Positions 1 through 11,442 of a DNA stretch of 64,000 bases are shown here, piece by piece (positions within the stretch are counted from its first letter, which is position 1; the number at the start of each line of letters is the position of its first letter). The position numbers and the translations under genes were made by a program. The stretch comes from Metaphire vulgaris (Eukaryota > Annelida > Clitellata > Crassiclitellata > Megascolecidae), in contig CM030852.1 in assembly GCA_018105865.1 (NCBI GenBank), positions 8,743,534 to 8,807,533 of the forward strand, in the 5' to 3' direction. Under the pieces are notes generated by a model. The model made no database searches. It had not been told where the DNA came from and saw nothing but the letters and a program-made list of their open reading frames with translations.

Positions 1-247
1 CGACATGAAATGGGAAGTAAAAATGTTCTGTGCAGCCTTTCAACTTTGCTACGCTTTGACTTTGACTTTGACTTTGTTAGGGACGTCAGACAGAATAGCT
101 ATAACCTGGTGAACGCAGTTGTCTAGCAAGAGGAAATCGCTTTGATAAAATCGTGACAGAGCAGCTGCTCAAAACGATAACAACTCAATGAAACTCCTGA
201 CTGGAAACGGTTAGAAATGAACATGACAACAATGGCCTGACGGAAAA

Positions 248-523
248 GTGACCGCAGTAAAACATTTGATGAGAATGTGCAGAAGAGAAGGAGTTGACTT
301 CATCGACGTCAACGTTAACGCACAGAGGTCGGAATATCTTGCCAGGAATGGGCTTCATCTCAATTGGATGGGCGCAGACATGGTAGCACGGTGGATTTTT
401 CACGCAGTGAAGTCTGATTGCCTGTCTAGGCGTTTAAACGGAGGGCAAAGGCAGTTAGAGCAGGAAGCAGCAGTAGAAGTTCTAGCAGAAGTAGGAGAGA
501 TTTTAGTAGTAGAAAACGTTTAA
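248..523 (+). pseudogene. Fragment resembling the C-terminal end of an SGNH/GDSL-like domain
   Basis: A 91-codon frame with no clear upstream part. Residues 14-50 read as a hydrophobic strand FIDVNVN, then RNGLHLNWMGADMVARWI. This resembles the last block of SGNH/GDSL-hydrolase-like domains (D-G-L-H-L-N followed by a helix), which are often carried by animal retroelements. The usual Asp before Gly is Asn here. No Ser-containing first block is visible upstream, so this is at most a fragment. The rest of the frame is low-complexity Glu/Val. The retroelement origin is inference. Confidence 0.3.
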
Positions 524-680
524 AGATTCAAATCAGTAATGGGTATCATCACATCAAATGCACCGACATTGACATTTTGACAAAAAGCTTTAAAAATTGT
601 CAGCATTGATGCTATCGTTATCGTAATGTTTAACCTTACGTCAAAGCAACCAAATTATTGTTATTGTTATTGCGTATCCG

Positions 681-869
681 CAGTGGCGGCTCTAGGATTT
701 GGCAAGTGGGGGGCCGTTGGGGGGGCAACTTCTAATCATGGGGGCCAACCATTTGTTGTTTAATGTATGTAGTATTAAGTATAGGGTCCCAACTGGGGGG
801 CCACTGGGGGGCCAGGCTCTCAATAGGGGGGCACGGGCCCCCCTGGCTCCCCCGGTGGAGCCGCCACTG
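681..869 (+). mobile_element. hAT-type MITE, family A copy 1
   Basis: 189-bp element with terminal inverted repeats CAGTGGCGGCTC and GAGCCGCCACTG. It is flanked by a perfect 8-bp target duplication, CGTATCCG, at 673-680 and 870-877. The 8-bp duplication and CAGTGGCG ends are typical of hAT transposons. The interior is G-rich and non-coding. It is a deleted relative of the longer copy at 61446-61714. Confidence 0.9.
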
Positions 870-1122
870 CGTATCCGGCGAATTCTTTATCACTCTCGTG
901 ACATTGTTATAGTCAAGATCAGATCAGTGTTGTACACAGGCCTATTAGGAAGGGAGATTCCGCTCCACAAACCTCAAAATTCCCCACTCCCAAACCGCAG
1001 CAATATTTTTTGCATTGAACTGTGCCTCTTCCCCTCCGGCCAAGTCAATTTCCCCCCGCCCCTCCAGAGGCCTGGAGTCTGGATAAAACACTGGTCAAGA
1101 TGTTTCCGAATGTCACTTTTAG

Positions 1123-1545
1123 ACACGTTCCACTGAAATTGAATCTAAGCGATTGGAGTGATTATCAAATTCCGTTCAACGCCCAGGGTCAGTATCTCAA
1201 TACACCATACGTGTATTTCGGGTTCATGCCATATGCGTATCCGGCGAACAACAGAGTCCAAGGTCTGCTCGTCAATGGATTCAACAATAACTTTACCAAC
1301 GTAGAGAGTACCTTCAACGGTCAATTCACTCTTTTCCCGAACTTCCTTGAATTAAATCCGTCTGTGTACGATGTGCCAAGTGCCTTCTGCGATAGGATAT
1401 TCGCTAATCTGCGTCCGATTCCGTCGGGTCGTGTGATGCCACCTGAGATCTTCATGTTTGGCGAGACTCACTGGGGAGGAACTTGTGCTTCAAACAGACA
1501 AATACAATTCCTGGCGTTTTGTCATTTGCCATCGGCTTCAGATAA
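1123..1545 (+). pseudogene. Broken last exon of the secreted FReD-motif protein family
   Basis: This stretch is homologous to the last exon at 16911-17334. Shared blocks in order are YFGFMP, NRVQGLLVNGFNN, FTLFPNF, FCDRIFANL, PSGRVMPPEIFMFGETHWGG. It starts after a TTTTAG acceptor preceded by a pyrimidine-rich tract, with the same phase-2 entry as the 16.9-kb exon. Near 1510 one base is missing relative to that copy. The conserved ending LSFAIGFR therefore falls out of frame, and the stop that would match the other copy lies at 1543-1545. No signal-peptide or middle exon is visible upstream within the window. It is either a pseudogene exon or a sequencing error in an otherwise good exon. Function is unknown. 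Confidence 0.7.
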
Positions 1546-1599
1546 AGAAACGACTCTTATGGAACCATCACGAGACAAGAAACTTTTATGCTTACTAAC

Positions 1600-2095
1600 A
1601 CTTAGAATAGAATTTTGTTTGCTTTAACAAACTTAGAATTGCTACCAGTGATTTCAAAGACATTTTTGCAAAGTATAGCTGATTTGTACTCGTGGTCGGT
1701 CGGTGAATTAAAATTTTGGTTTGCTATTGATCCAACTGCTTTGAAAAGTTGTACATTTGATTTCGGTGTCACTGCAGTTAAGGAACTGTGCGTGAAGTAT
1801 AAGGATTTGTTAGGACTGAAAAATGACGACTTGATTATTGAACAGTACAATAACTTCAAATTTTTAATGAGTGAAAAACTGGTCAGACACCATTACTTCA
1901 CTGCCTGATTATAGCTGCATCGCTTTAAATGACGAACAGTTTAATTTGATTGCACTGCTCGTTGATATTTGTTGTACTTTTCGAGCTTCCAGTGCTGACT
2001 GTGAGCGAGGATTTAGTCCTATGAATGACATTAAAGTTAAAGACGCACCTATTCAACATCTCGTTTCCACGTTTATTGTAAAGTACCCTTGACTT
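1600..2095 (+). mobile_element. hAT transposase C-terminal remnant
   Basis: Two overlapping frames (1615-1908 and 1871-2092) encode the end of a hAT transposase. The diagnostic part is the dimerisation block, with ASSADCERGFSPMNDIK near 1990-2035; this matches the CERGFS-MN-IK motif of hAT and ZNF862-like proteins. A frameshift near 1880 separates the halves. No zinc finger or catalytic block is present upstream, where the broken secreted-protein exon lies. Confidence 0.75.
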
Positions 2096-2165
2096 TGGCC
2101 CTTGCTATGTTACGGCGCTATATAAATTGTCATGAACAATAACAATAACAATAACAATAACTTAC
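2096..2165 (+). repeat. LINE-type 3' tail with (AACAAT)n
   Basis: GGCGCTATATAAATTGTC at about 2112-2130 is followed by about four AACAAT units. The same pre-tail motif precedes other microsatellites in this window (20755, 30770, 45130), which marks it as the 3' end of a LINE or LINE-dependent SINE. No body sequence is recognisable. Confidence 0.5.
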
Positions 2166-2469
2166 TGGTAAATTGACATGATTACAATTGCTCATAAAGG
2201 AAAGACTTGCTTTGTGTTTAATAAATCTCATGTTCAATGTATATATCCTAAATGCATGTTGCCGCAAAATTTCTATGCTGATTGTATTCTGTATCCTATA
2301 GACCAAAGTTTAAAATATATCTGTCTGATATGTTATTCACAAATTTATGCAGTCAAATAGGTGTCTCTGAATTAGCAAATAAATCAGTGATTAGAAAGAA
2401 ACCAATGCGACAACTAGTATTTGACTTATCCGTAAAAAAGTTACTCCACAATCCACATATTAGTATCTG

Positions 2470-2540
2470 ACACACTTTTGTCGCACCATAATTCAGATCC
2501 ACCACCGTCTTCCCAACCCATAAAATCTGTGAGCCTTATG
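2470..2540 (-). repeat. Fragment of the 3' flank of the cGAS-like receptor family
   Basis: The block with CCACCACCGTCT and AATCTGTGA matches the DNA downstream of the receptor copies at 6760, 21735, 26570 and 34120. The matching continuation resumes at 5415-5640, so about 2.9 kb has been inserted here. No coding part of the receptor remains beside it. Confidence 0.6.
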
Positions 2541-2544
2541 TATT

Positions 2545-5415
2545 GAAACGGTAGGGGGTTAACGCCCCCTTACACCCCAGGATGGCGAAAGCGTCGTCGT
2601 GGTTCGGCCTCGGGCCCTAAAAGGTCGAGGACTTCGAGTTCCACTGTACGTCGTCGATTTATATGAGCGAACGCTAACACGAGTGTAGATTTTCAGTATC
2701 GCTTATTATTATTTCAAATTCACTTCAAATTCACCTTAATATAAAACATTACAACCCAAACAGACTAAGTAGAACAAGCAAATCCAGCAAACCTACGGCC
2801 AAAAGAGCCCACCGCCCAAAATGCTCCCGGCGACGAAGGGAGAGCTTCCGTCCGGCGGCCCTATTTATATTGGGCCGCCAGCGCCTCTAGCGGTCAGTAT
2901 CCGGGGAACTGTGCCCCCTAGCGGCGAATATCGCTTCACAGCCTTCCTCCCTCAAGAGTCGTATCCCCACGACGATAATATAATATATGTAATATCAGGA
3001 CCCGAGGGGGAATGGGGGTTGCTCTAAAAATGCATATGTTAAACTTCAAATTCTGTTCAACGTTCAGTGAATGAAAAAAAATGTCGCTTAAAATGCGCTG
3101 GCTAAATATCATTAGCGGACAATCAAAGATAAACTATCAAAGATCATCAACTCAAATCAATCGACAATCAAAGATAAACTGAATCTAAACGAAGCATAAT
3201 ATAAACAGAAGTTTCAATCGTTGCAAAATACAGTGGGACCAGCAGCAATAATTGAGTTCATTTCAGGCCGCACGAAGGAGACGTCTGTCTCTGTTTGGAG
3301 CAACAGAGTCCGTAGGCCTAACCGTCTGAGCCTTTGACGCCGCGCTTGGCGCCGGGGTTACGACCCAGGGAGGCGCGGATGAATAGACGCGAATAACGTT
3401 CACGGCGGCGGCGTCGACGGCCGCAGACATGGTGGTGGGCCGTGGAAGATGTGATGGTGAGTGGGGTAGTCGACCCGTCCGTTCCTTGAGTGTTAAGTGT
3501 CCGTCTCCTCGCCAGTATGACGTCGAAAGAGGCGTAGAGTAAACGCCGACGAAATAGACCCCTAGCCGTTCAAGCTGGCGTGGGTTGTGAAAGGCGTCGG
3601 TAGGAGGAGACATTTGAGCGAACTGTATGTGGCTCTACCCCCAGGTCTCGCGTATTGGCGACGATCGTCGGGGATGGTGACGTCAGGAATCGATGGCCGC
3701 CCCTTGTAGAGCGACCTCAAGCGGCCAAAGCACCGCCCGGAAGTTCGAGTCGTTCATGCGGCGTCATAGATCGTCAGCCGCCATGTTTCTCAGGCGGTTT
3801 CAGCGGCTCAAACGCCGCTCCTGATTCGCGCGCCCAAGTGACGTCAGTGGTCGATATTTCTCCAGTGGCCAACAGTTTAAAGGGTCGCCTCTGGTACCAG
3901 TGGAAAGGTTTTGACCCGTCTGTCCCTCGTATACTTATGATCCGCTGTCAACCCAGTGCACCAGGATGGCGTTAGAACTGGAGGCACGTGGTTCGGCTTT
4001 CTTATAGGTCGAAAACACGTTCACCGTCAAACCATTCAACGAGCGTCCTCCAAATGAGAAACATTATTTATTATTCGAATACATCAACGACAAAAGTTAA
4101 GCATACAATGTAACGTAAGGAAAGAATTATTACAGACCTTGTCGGAACATGTCTTCTGTTAACCCTATATAACAGGGGTGCACAACCACTGGCCCGCGGG
4201 CCAAATCCGGCCTGCCGAAGGGTTTTTTCTGGCCGCGGACAATTCGAACAACACAGAAAACCGGCCCGCCAAAGGGTTCTGTCCGGCCCTTCGGTACAGT
4301 TTCGAATAACAGAAAACTGGCCGAGAACAGTAATTTTGGCGTTTGGTATCTGCTGACTGACCTATTCATATATGTTGGGCTACTTACAAATGTGTGACCT
4401 ATAACAACGTGACACAGAGACGGGCGATAATAAACTACTTCGATAACTGGTCACTGCAGAAGTCTAGAATGTCTAAATTCGAGTCTAAAAACGTAAGACT
4501 GATGCAGAACAGCGACATTTAAGTGATGAATGATATTCTGTGAGTATCGATCAGTCGGAGGTCAATGACCTTCAGTGTTCATCTGAACTGAAATTGGCTT
4601 TCAAGGAAAAAACATTTTAACATTTTTCAAAATTCTTTGTCCTAACAAGTTTGAAAAAATTAAGGACTTGGCATTACAGTTGTTTTCAATGTTGGAAGAA
4701 TACACATTCATGTGAGCAGACATTCTCAATTATGAACCTCAATAAGAATAAGTTGAGGTCAAACTTGACTGATAGCAAACTCACAAACATTTTTAAGATT
4801 GCTAAACTGAATTGGAACCAGACATTGATAAAGTGGTTAAACATTCAGTCACAGCAATCTCACTAGAATTAGATTGTGCAGACTGAGGAATTTACTGTCT
4901 GTGTTATAAAAAGTAGTAAGTAAAAAAACTGGTGTTTTATGAAGCATTAGTTCATTATAGCATTTATTACAGTTAATTTTTGCTTGATTTGCTGATTTAT
5001 ATAAATTTTATGGTTAATACAATATATTTTATATAAAACATGCATTTTCGAGATTCCGGCCCGCAAGTACTCTGGGAATGTTAAATTTGGCCCGAGGCCT
5101 AAAAAGGTTGTGCACCCCTGCTATATAAGTACGATACAAACTAGATCTATACGAATGACACTCTTAAACCGAATCCTCGGCCGAGTAAAGTTACGAATAT
5201 CCGTTGGTAGCTCTTAGACTTCCCAGTAAGTTCAACCTTTCTCTACATCCGTCGCTCGGCCTCTCCGCGGGTTTGCAAGACCCTCTTCCTTCGTTTAAGT
5301 CCCAGAGAACAAGACCGAGTTCCGGCGCGTGGTCGCTTATAAATCCTTTCACTGGCGCCCCTAGCGGCCAGTGTTCGAAGGAGGCTGCGCTCCCAGCGAC
5401 TGATGCCGTCTCAGT
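2545..5415. mobile_element. Composite insertion with two related direct repeats, possibly LTR-like
   Basis: The insertion splits receptor 3'-flank DNA. It is unusually GC- and CpG-rich. Two diverged direct repeats are visible. One runs from CAGGATGGCG at 2579 to the CTAGCGG motifs near 2930. The other starts at CAGGATGGCG at 3962 and, once the hAT element at 4173-5120 is removed, ends at similar CTAGCGG motifs near 5365. The order repeat-interior-repeat suggests a non-autonomous LTR retrotransposon. No protein domain is seen in 3000-3950, and I could not fix TG/CA ends or a target duplication. Confidence 0.3.
4173..5120 (+). mobile_element. Internally deleted hAT transposon
   Basis: 948 bp bounded by CAGGGGTGCACAACC and its inverse GGTTGTGCACCCCTG, with a perfect 8-bp target duplication CTATATAA (4165-4172 and 5121-5128). 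Near 4651-4866 it keeps the transposase dimerisation block, with CEQTFSIMNLNKNKLRSNL readable in frame. The rest of the transposase is gone, so the copy is non-autonomous. It lies inside the repeat of the larger composite insertion and is therefore younger. Confidence 0.92.
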
Positions 5416-5734
5416 ATATCTGAAATCTCGCATATATCTAGCATTTCTAATCACAGTCAGCGTCTCCGTCATTCCACTGTTCAGCCATGATTGCCATTCA
5501 AAATGACAAAATCTATGCTTAGGTTTATTGATTCGAATACAATTGAAAATATTGAGAATCTAAAAAAAATAAAAATTCATTCAAAAACTTTAATAAATAG
5601 ATGTTGTATTTAGTTGTTATCTAATATAATAATAATTTCCCAAATCTGTTTGTATGTTTGAGAGTCACGCTACACAGCAGATGTTGTACGACATCGGGGA
5701 CGTCTGAATCTAGTACATGACGGACATACCTTTT

Positions 5735-6329
5735 CTTGTGCTGTTTTGATATAAATAAAAAAATCGCCAAAATTCACCTGGTCTATTCGGATTAAAATTA
5801 GATTGTACAGAAACACATCTAAGCCTAAAACACCGAATTTAAGTACATCTGATAATCTGTCGGACGGTTTGACATCTAGACAGGGCAGCTAATTGTGTTT
5901 CTCATTGAGTACTCGGATTGTATGTCCACCAAGAACTAGTTTTTGTACTTTTCCATTCACAATTTCAATTGTACTGCATTTAAGTGCATGCAATGCAGCA
6001 TTGAATATAAGGCATTCACAAAATTCCTGTGAACTTCTTTTGTGGCGCTTCTGTTGCAGTGTAAATGTTATCTGTCTCGAACGGAAGATGTTTCAAGAAG
6101 TATATTTTAGTAAAAGTTGTCAGAAGAGGGATGAAACTGCTCCAATGGTATCGATGAATCTTGAAAGCCATCAAAAGTGATGATCAGAGCAGAGCAAGAG
6201 CGAATGTGACATCGCTGAGAGATGTTGAGAAGGTATTGCATGACACCGATTTGAAACACTGTAATTACTTTAATGCACTGCGACACTCGGGACTGTAGAT
6301 CGTTATCTTCGATGTCAATTTAAAATGAC
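5735..6329 (-). repeat. Duplicated DNA adjoining the tRNA-Gly gene
   Basis: This block matches 32760-33616 (there split by a SINE), parts of 42240-42580 and 44130-44460, and in inverse orientation the DNA beside the tRNAs at 63.2-63.6 kb. No coding potential is recognisable. It is the 3' flank of the tRNA genes and is copied together with them. Confidence 0.7.
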
Positions 6330-6400
6330 TGCGTGAGCCGGGAGTCGAACCCGGGTCAATTGCTTGGAAGGCAACTATGCTACCGCTATACCACTCACGC
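6330..6400 (-). tRNA. trnG-UCC: tRNA-Gly(UCC)
   Basis: A 71-nt cloverleaf with acceptor stem GCGTGAG/CTCACGC fully paired. The anticodon loop is CTTCCAA with anticodon TCC, the T arm is CCCGG-GTTCGAC-CCGGG type, and the discriminator is A. Box A (TGGTATAGCGG) and box B (GGTTCGACTCC) are intact. A TTTT tract lies a few bases past the 3' end as a Pol III terminator. It appears functional. Confidence 0.93.
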
Positions 6401-7029
6401 TCTACCCTTGGCAATCGTCAAGACAGACTCTATTGTTGACTTTCACAGGTGACTCGTGACCAAGTCGGTTATGCTTCAGCAACATCAAATGAAAATCATG
6501 ATTGTTTAACTCACCTGATGAAGTATCAGTGTTATGCTTATGCCTTTAATATTTTAATATGCTTAGTCTAACTTCGAACGATCGACATAAAGGATATTTT
6601 GCGAAAAGCTGGTATTAATACAGATAATATAAATGTTCCTCTTGCAATCATTAGCAAAGAAATATGCGATTAAAAAGAAGTTAGAACGGTTACTAGCATA
6701 GACCTATCCTATCCACAATCAACATATGAGCAGCAGAATAGGCTATCTTGTGCCGCACCATAATTTGGTTCCACCACCGTCTGCACCACCCATTGAATCT
6801 GTGACCCAGAAGCAAATACGAAATCAGCGTCTCCGTCATCCCAATGTTCAGTCGCGATTGTCTTTCAAAATCACAAAATGTATTGGTCTGAATACATTGC
6901 AAATACTCAGATTTTTAAGAAAATACAATTTTCATTCGAAAAACTTTAATAAATGAATGTTATATTTAGTTGTAGTAATTTAATAAATGACAAATGCAGT
7001 TCCAAAAACGGCGAAATCAAATTGGAAAT

Positions 7030-7560
7030 ATCACCTTATGTCATCAGGCTAAAGTGGTCAGGTCTTTCATATTTTTGAAAGATAATTTGTCCAGTTTCTC
7101 AGAAACTGCCTTCTGGCAATAATCGTCAAGAAATTTCATATTGTGAACTGCTATTTGATATCTGTTTTCAAGTTTTAAATGCTGAAGTAACAATTTTACC
7201 CTCAGACGAAAATGACTACGTTTCTTTTGAGATCTCGTTAGCCGATGACCTAAACCATTGCTCGAAAAAGAAAATCAGCCGGAATTTGCCAATAAATCAA
7301 ATCGTCAGAAATGTTTTGATTCAAACGAGACAGGTGTCTGTCCGGAACAGTTTCTGTGTGTTTGCAAATAAATGCAGATACTGTTCGTTCGTCTACGCTG
7401 AAGAAATTCAATTTGATTCTGAACAGGTTCCGCGTTTTCTAACGTTGAAAGAAATAAATCAAATTCTAATACTGAAGCATCACGTCCACAATACAATGCG
7501 GCGAGCAGAAATTTATTTTGCGTCAAAATCAAATGTGAATTGGCGAATTAAATAACTTGA
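7030..7560 (-). pseudogene. cGAS-like receptor pseudogene, C-terminal remnant
   Basis: Only the part after the Mab-21 domain remains. On the minus strand, 7532-7305 reads DASVLEFDLFLSTLENAEPVQ and then QIEFLQRR, matching the copy at 35.1-35.2 kb. Sequence from 7250 to 7050 matches the extreme C-terminus. The stretch between them has been deleted and the frame is lost. The 3' flank (6720-7029) also matches the flanks of the other copies. No nucleotidyltransferase part is left, so it cannot encode an enzyme. Confidence 0.8.
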
Positions 7561-8478
7561 TCAGACCGATACTCACTACTCAGAAATGGAATTCAAATCA
7601 TTTGCCAATAATTAAAGTGAAACACATAGAAACAGATAATTAATTGATAAATTGGCTAATTACAATTATTAGAAATTGAATTTTCCATCACACAATAAGA
7701 TGGCGGTTGGTTTAGTTCTAAGAAAATTGTACTAAAGACCTTAGTTTTAGAATCACTCTTTTCAGCAACACAAGATTCACTTGAAAAAATTATTTGACTC
7801 CAATTACTTTGAGCCAAAGCACGATAAAATTCATTTAAAGAAAAAATGACAATTTGATCTTGAATATTCAAATTGTGATCTTCAGCAAGGATATTTTTAC
7901 ACCCCTAACATCCTCCAACACCCACCAATTTAAGACCGACACCCTTCAAAACCCCCAAATCTGAGTCTGGAATGCCCTTTTTTGCTTGTCACACTTTTAG
8001 TCATGAAACTCCCAAAAGATACCGGAACACACCCTTCCCAAATTGATAATTCTAGAAATAACCCTGTTCTTCTGACAAACAGAAGTTTCAATAAATCAGT
8101 AGGCTTACTCCATGGTCTTACGAGAGCCCAACGAGACAATGCGACATGCGAATTAGCGTATGTCTCGCAAAAAGGACCCAACTGCATCAGATTAGACGAC
8201 TTCTGAATTGTCTTATTAGAGCTAAAATTTCATCTAATTATCAATGCGGATAAAATTTTGATTGTCTGCGAAGGGAACCGGGAACCTGACGTTGCTGCGG
8301 TTCGCTTGGCCATCAAACCACTAAACTGTGGCCTCCTTACAGAAATGTTTATCCATAGTCCCCATTGTCCCTGATCACAGTGGAGGGCTGCTCTGCCGTT
8401 GAAGAATTGCTACACAATAAAACTGCAGAACACTCTTTCGCAATGTGCAGTAGCCATGTCGTGTAGAATGGAATGCAA
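7561..8478. other. No gene recognised
   Basis: AT-rich DNA. A CTTTTTTGCTTGTCA motif shared with MITEs of this window is at 7976-7990. No supported coding region was found on either strand. Confidence 0.4.
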
Positions 8479-8741
8479 CCCATTTATTTTTAACGACAGG
8501 AATGCTGTGCCTGTCCGTGCTGTCTCTTGAAAGATAGCCTACTTGATGATAGTCAGCCTATTTACAAACAGCCAACATAGACTTGCTTTTGTCTACGGTC
8601 AGAGAACCAGCCCATTTATTTCTGATGACTAGAAGGTTTGTACCAATTCGGGATGTCTCTTGAAATATAGACTAATGCACATTTATAAATAGATAGTAGG
8701 AACTTACGTTGGGATAAGGTCAGAGAAGTAGACGAAAGCTC
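8479..8741. repeat. Imperfect tandem duplication, period about 132 bp
   Basis: Two diverged copies, each running CCCATTTATT ... TGTCTCTTGAAA ... GGTCAGAGAA, start at 8479 and 8611. They are non-coding. The flanking DNA (8742-9140) shows nothing recognisable. Confidence 0.55.
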
Positions 8742-9140
8742 GGATTTTATGTAGGCCTACTGCGCTTCTGCCAATCGCCATATGATTAGGCTTTAAATAG
8801 TAAAAAAATCAACAGCATCAATTAAAATAACTCATTGATGTCCTAGCTATTCGGAGTATAGGTGATAAATCACAACTGCAAAAATTCTGAATAATGCACG
8901 AAAAGAAAGATAGCTGCCTTTTCTCACCGACATGGTAATTTGATTCTTGCCAACGGAGTCTCGATTAAATCAAAGAATGGTTGATGTAGACCTATGTGAA
9001 ATCTAGCTTTAAAAGCTGCATCGCTTTCAAAATGTTATTTTCCTACTTCTATAATCAAAAGCCTAGTAGTGCCTAATCGTTAACAATTTAAGAATAGCAT
9101 TGCACGACAGAGTGGCATGAGCATGATTAATAATCTTCAT

Positions 9141-9421
9141 CAGTGGCGTGGCCAGGATTTCCGGAAGAGGGGTTTTGGCTTTTGGCTTTTACCGTGACCA
9201 ACTTTGGAAAAATCTCGACAAGCAAAAAACCTTATCACCTCTACATTTTCCTGACAAGCTAAAAATGGTTCTCGCCTCTTTAATCGTTAAATTTTTAGCC
9301 AAGGTGCTTTGACCCCTAAAGTCGTATCAAAAATTTAATAATACATAGATACTCATTCAAAATATTTTGTTTTCGACAGCGAATGAAGGCTTAACACCCA
9401 ACCCCCTTGGCTACACCACTA
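9141..9421. mobile_element. hAT-type MITE
   Basis: The ends are CAGTGGCGTGGCCA and TGGCTACACCACTA. The near-identical 8-bp target duplications ATCTTCAT (9133-9140) and ACCTTCAT (9422-9429) support hAT-type insertion. The interior carries CGACAAGCAAAAAACC, a motif found in other MITEs here. Confidence 0.75.
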
Positions 9422-9432
9422 ACCTTCATTTC

Positions 9433-10119
9433 CAGTGGCGTAGCGTGAGGAGCCATGGGCGGCCGCTCTGGGCACAATTTGTGTTGGGATGGTGCAAAAT
9501 TCCAACTGATAAAATAAAAAGTGCGAGTAATAGCCTAATAAAATAATATAAAATAGGCTGATATATGCAACCGATATGTAACTGACAAAGAAAGTGGTTG
9601 TAAATGCTATGCGTGTATTTCTGAATCTATCATTTTACCAATGGAATGTGAAAATATGATCGATACGAGTGAGGGTCCTTTTTGGTTTGTTATGACTTTT
9701 TGGGAGAAAAGGAAAAGCTGGAGGCACAAATCCCTCATTTCTTCTGCAGGAAATTGCACCATCAACTTTTTTGCCAGCAATAACGTAAACACATGCGTCG
9801 CATTTAACCGAAAGGATTGTTGTATCACACGCATAAACGCACACACACATCGTTTCGAAAAGTGATTACAACAAACTCGCCATTACAAAAATAGTGTTGT
9901 TAGGCCTACTATTAATTACCAGTGGCTTAGCGTGGGCGGTGGAGAGACGGGCGCCACGAGCGCAGAATTATAGGCGAATAAATGGGGTTTATTATTGCAA
10001 TGCGGGAATACGATTCGATCACTTCGATTGCATATTTTGCTTGTCAAGACATTCTGAGGTAAAGTTAGTGGCGCAATCCTTATTTTGCCCCGAGCGCTGG
10101 CACTTATGTTACGCCACTG
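9433..10119. mobile_element. Probable hAT-type element(s) with CAGTGGCG ends
   Basis: CAGTGGCGTAGCGTGAGG begins at 9433 and CAGTGGCTTAGCGTGGG at 9920, and an inverted end TTACGCCACTG closes at 10119. I could not find a matching 8-bp duplication for either start, so the exact bounds and nesting are unsure. The frames inside are not recognisable. Confidence 0.4.
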
Positions 10120-10966
10120 GCTGCATTTAGTAAATCTGTACAAATTCACTTGAGTAAATTTAAAATCCACCTGCTAATCAATTCCATTTAAACCTTAAAA
10201 TCCAAGTACAGCAACATTTGGTTCATATTAAGTTACAAATAGGCCTACGGAGTCTAACTGATCTGACTGTTTTCGGTCTTCAAATAAGTCCGACCACCAT
10301 CCCACTGCTCCGTGACCGACTAACATTAACCCTGTTTCTTTGACACGGTACCTATCGGTACTTGTATGGCCAGGTCAGTTAGGTTTTATTCGTTACCTGC
10401 TAATATTTGAACTCGGTCACAAACTGTTTGCTGAAGAATGCGCTATGTTGACTTTCATTCAATACACTTCTTAGTAATAGTGGTCTTTGTCCGACATCGT
10501 AAACACAAAATAAAATATCCGTGCTATGTTAACAATGCCCATGCATTGCATTCCTGAAAGTGCGCTATAAGAGTCATATTTAATAACCATCGCAATGCTA
10601 TGGGCATTCGCCACCCTATGTAGCCTATTTTCACAAATTATTCAAGATGGTGAGTTACTTCAGGCAATTCTAGGTACCTCTATTTTGCTCATTTGCGCAC
10701 ATATTGGGATAACGTTTGCAATTTTTGCTACAATAGTTAATAAGACAAGCCTCTTATACCATTATTGCATATTTATTTAGCATAACTGGCACTGAATGTT
10801 TGCACTCAGATTCAGATAATCAGCAATAAGAAAACTTGTCTTCTTAAATTTCTATACCTGCTGTAGAAAAATAGCCACATGACTAATTTTTCGCATTTCA
10901 TATGCTGCAGTTTGGTTTATGCTGTTCATCGCTGCTTTTACTTGTTATCGGTGGATATGTTGACGG
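10120..10966. other. No gene recognised
   Basis: AT-rich unique-looking DNA. The frame at 10595-10780 is hydrophobic but has no recognisable domain and no other support. Confidence 0.4.
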
Positions 10967-11124
10967 CAGGGCGTAGCCAGGAATTTTATTTGTGGGGTAC
11001 AATGTATTTTGAGGGGGTGGTATAAATCTGAAAAAACTGAAAATCTTAAAAAACACAAAATTTTTTCAGGTAGTCTGATTTGGTGAGTATATATATACCG
11101 ATATGCCCCCGTCGCTACGCCCTG
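10967..11124. mobile_element. hAT-type MITE, 158 bp
   Basis: The ends are CAGGGCGTAGCCAGG and GTCGCTACGCCCTG. The 8-bp target duplication GTTGACGG (10959-10966 and 11125-11132) is perfect. Non-coding. Confidence 0.9.
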
Positions 11125-11255
11125 GTTGACGGATATTAATGTGTAATGCGTGAAAAAATAACTTCATGATATGCATTAGCCATCTTAGAGAGCTTTGAAT
11201 GTGTAGAACAATCTGTAATTCAAAAGATTGGGATGAATTATATATTGGACAGGAG

Positions 11256-11414
11256 CAGGGATGTAGCCAAGATTTTAGGTTTGGGGCTGTAGCCCAAGAT
11301 TCCCTTCCCTCCCTCCCTGACTGAGTCCGCAACGCCATTTGAGCTTGAATGCATTGGGGGCTAGCTTCAGGCTTGGGAGCTTGAGCCCCAAGTCCATGTC
11401 TAGCTACGTCCCTG
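11256..11414. mobile_element. hAT-type MITE, older copy
   Basis: The ends are CAGGGATGTAGCCAAG and CTAGCTACGTCCCTG. Flanking GACAGGAG and GGCAGAAG agree at 6 of 8 positions, as expected of an aged 8-bp duplication. Confidence 0.65.
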
Positions 11415-11442
11415 GGCAGAAGCCATAACCGTTTAGTAGTAG

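Noticed and set aside
2870..2930. CTCF-like CCGCTAGGGGGC motifs, also near 5360 and 23400
   Set aside because: The match is short, and the motifs lie within repeats; there is no evidence of function.
3263..3613. 116-codon minus-strand frame in a GC-rich block
   Set aside because: It has no recognisable domain and lies inside the composite insertion. GC-rich DNA has few stops.
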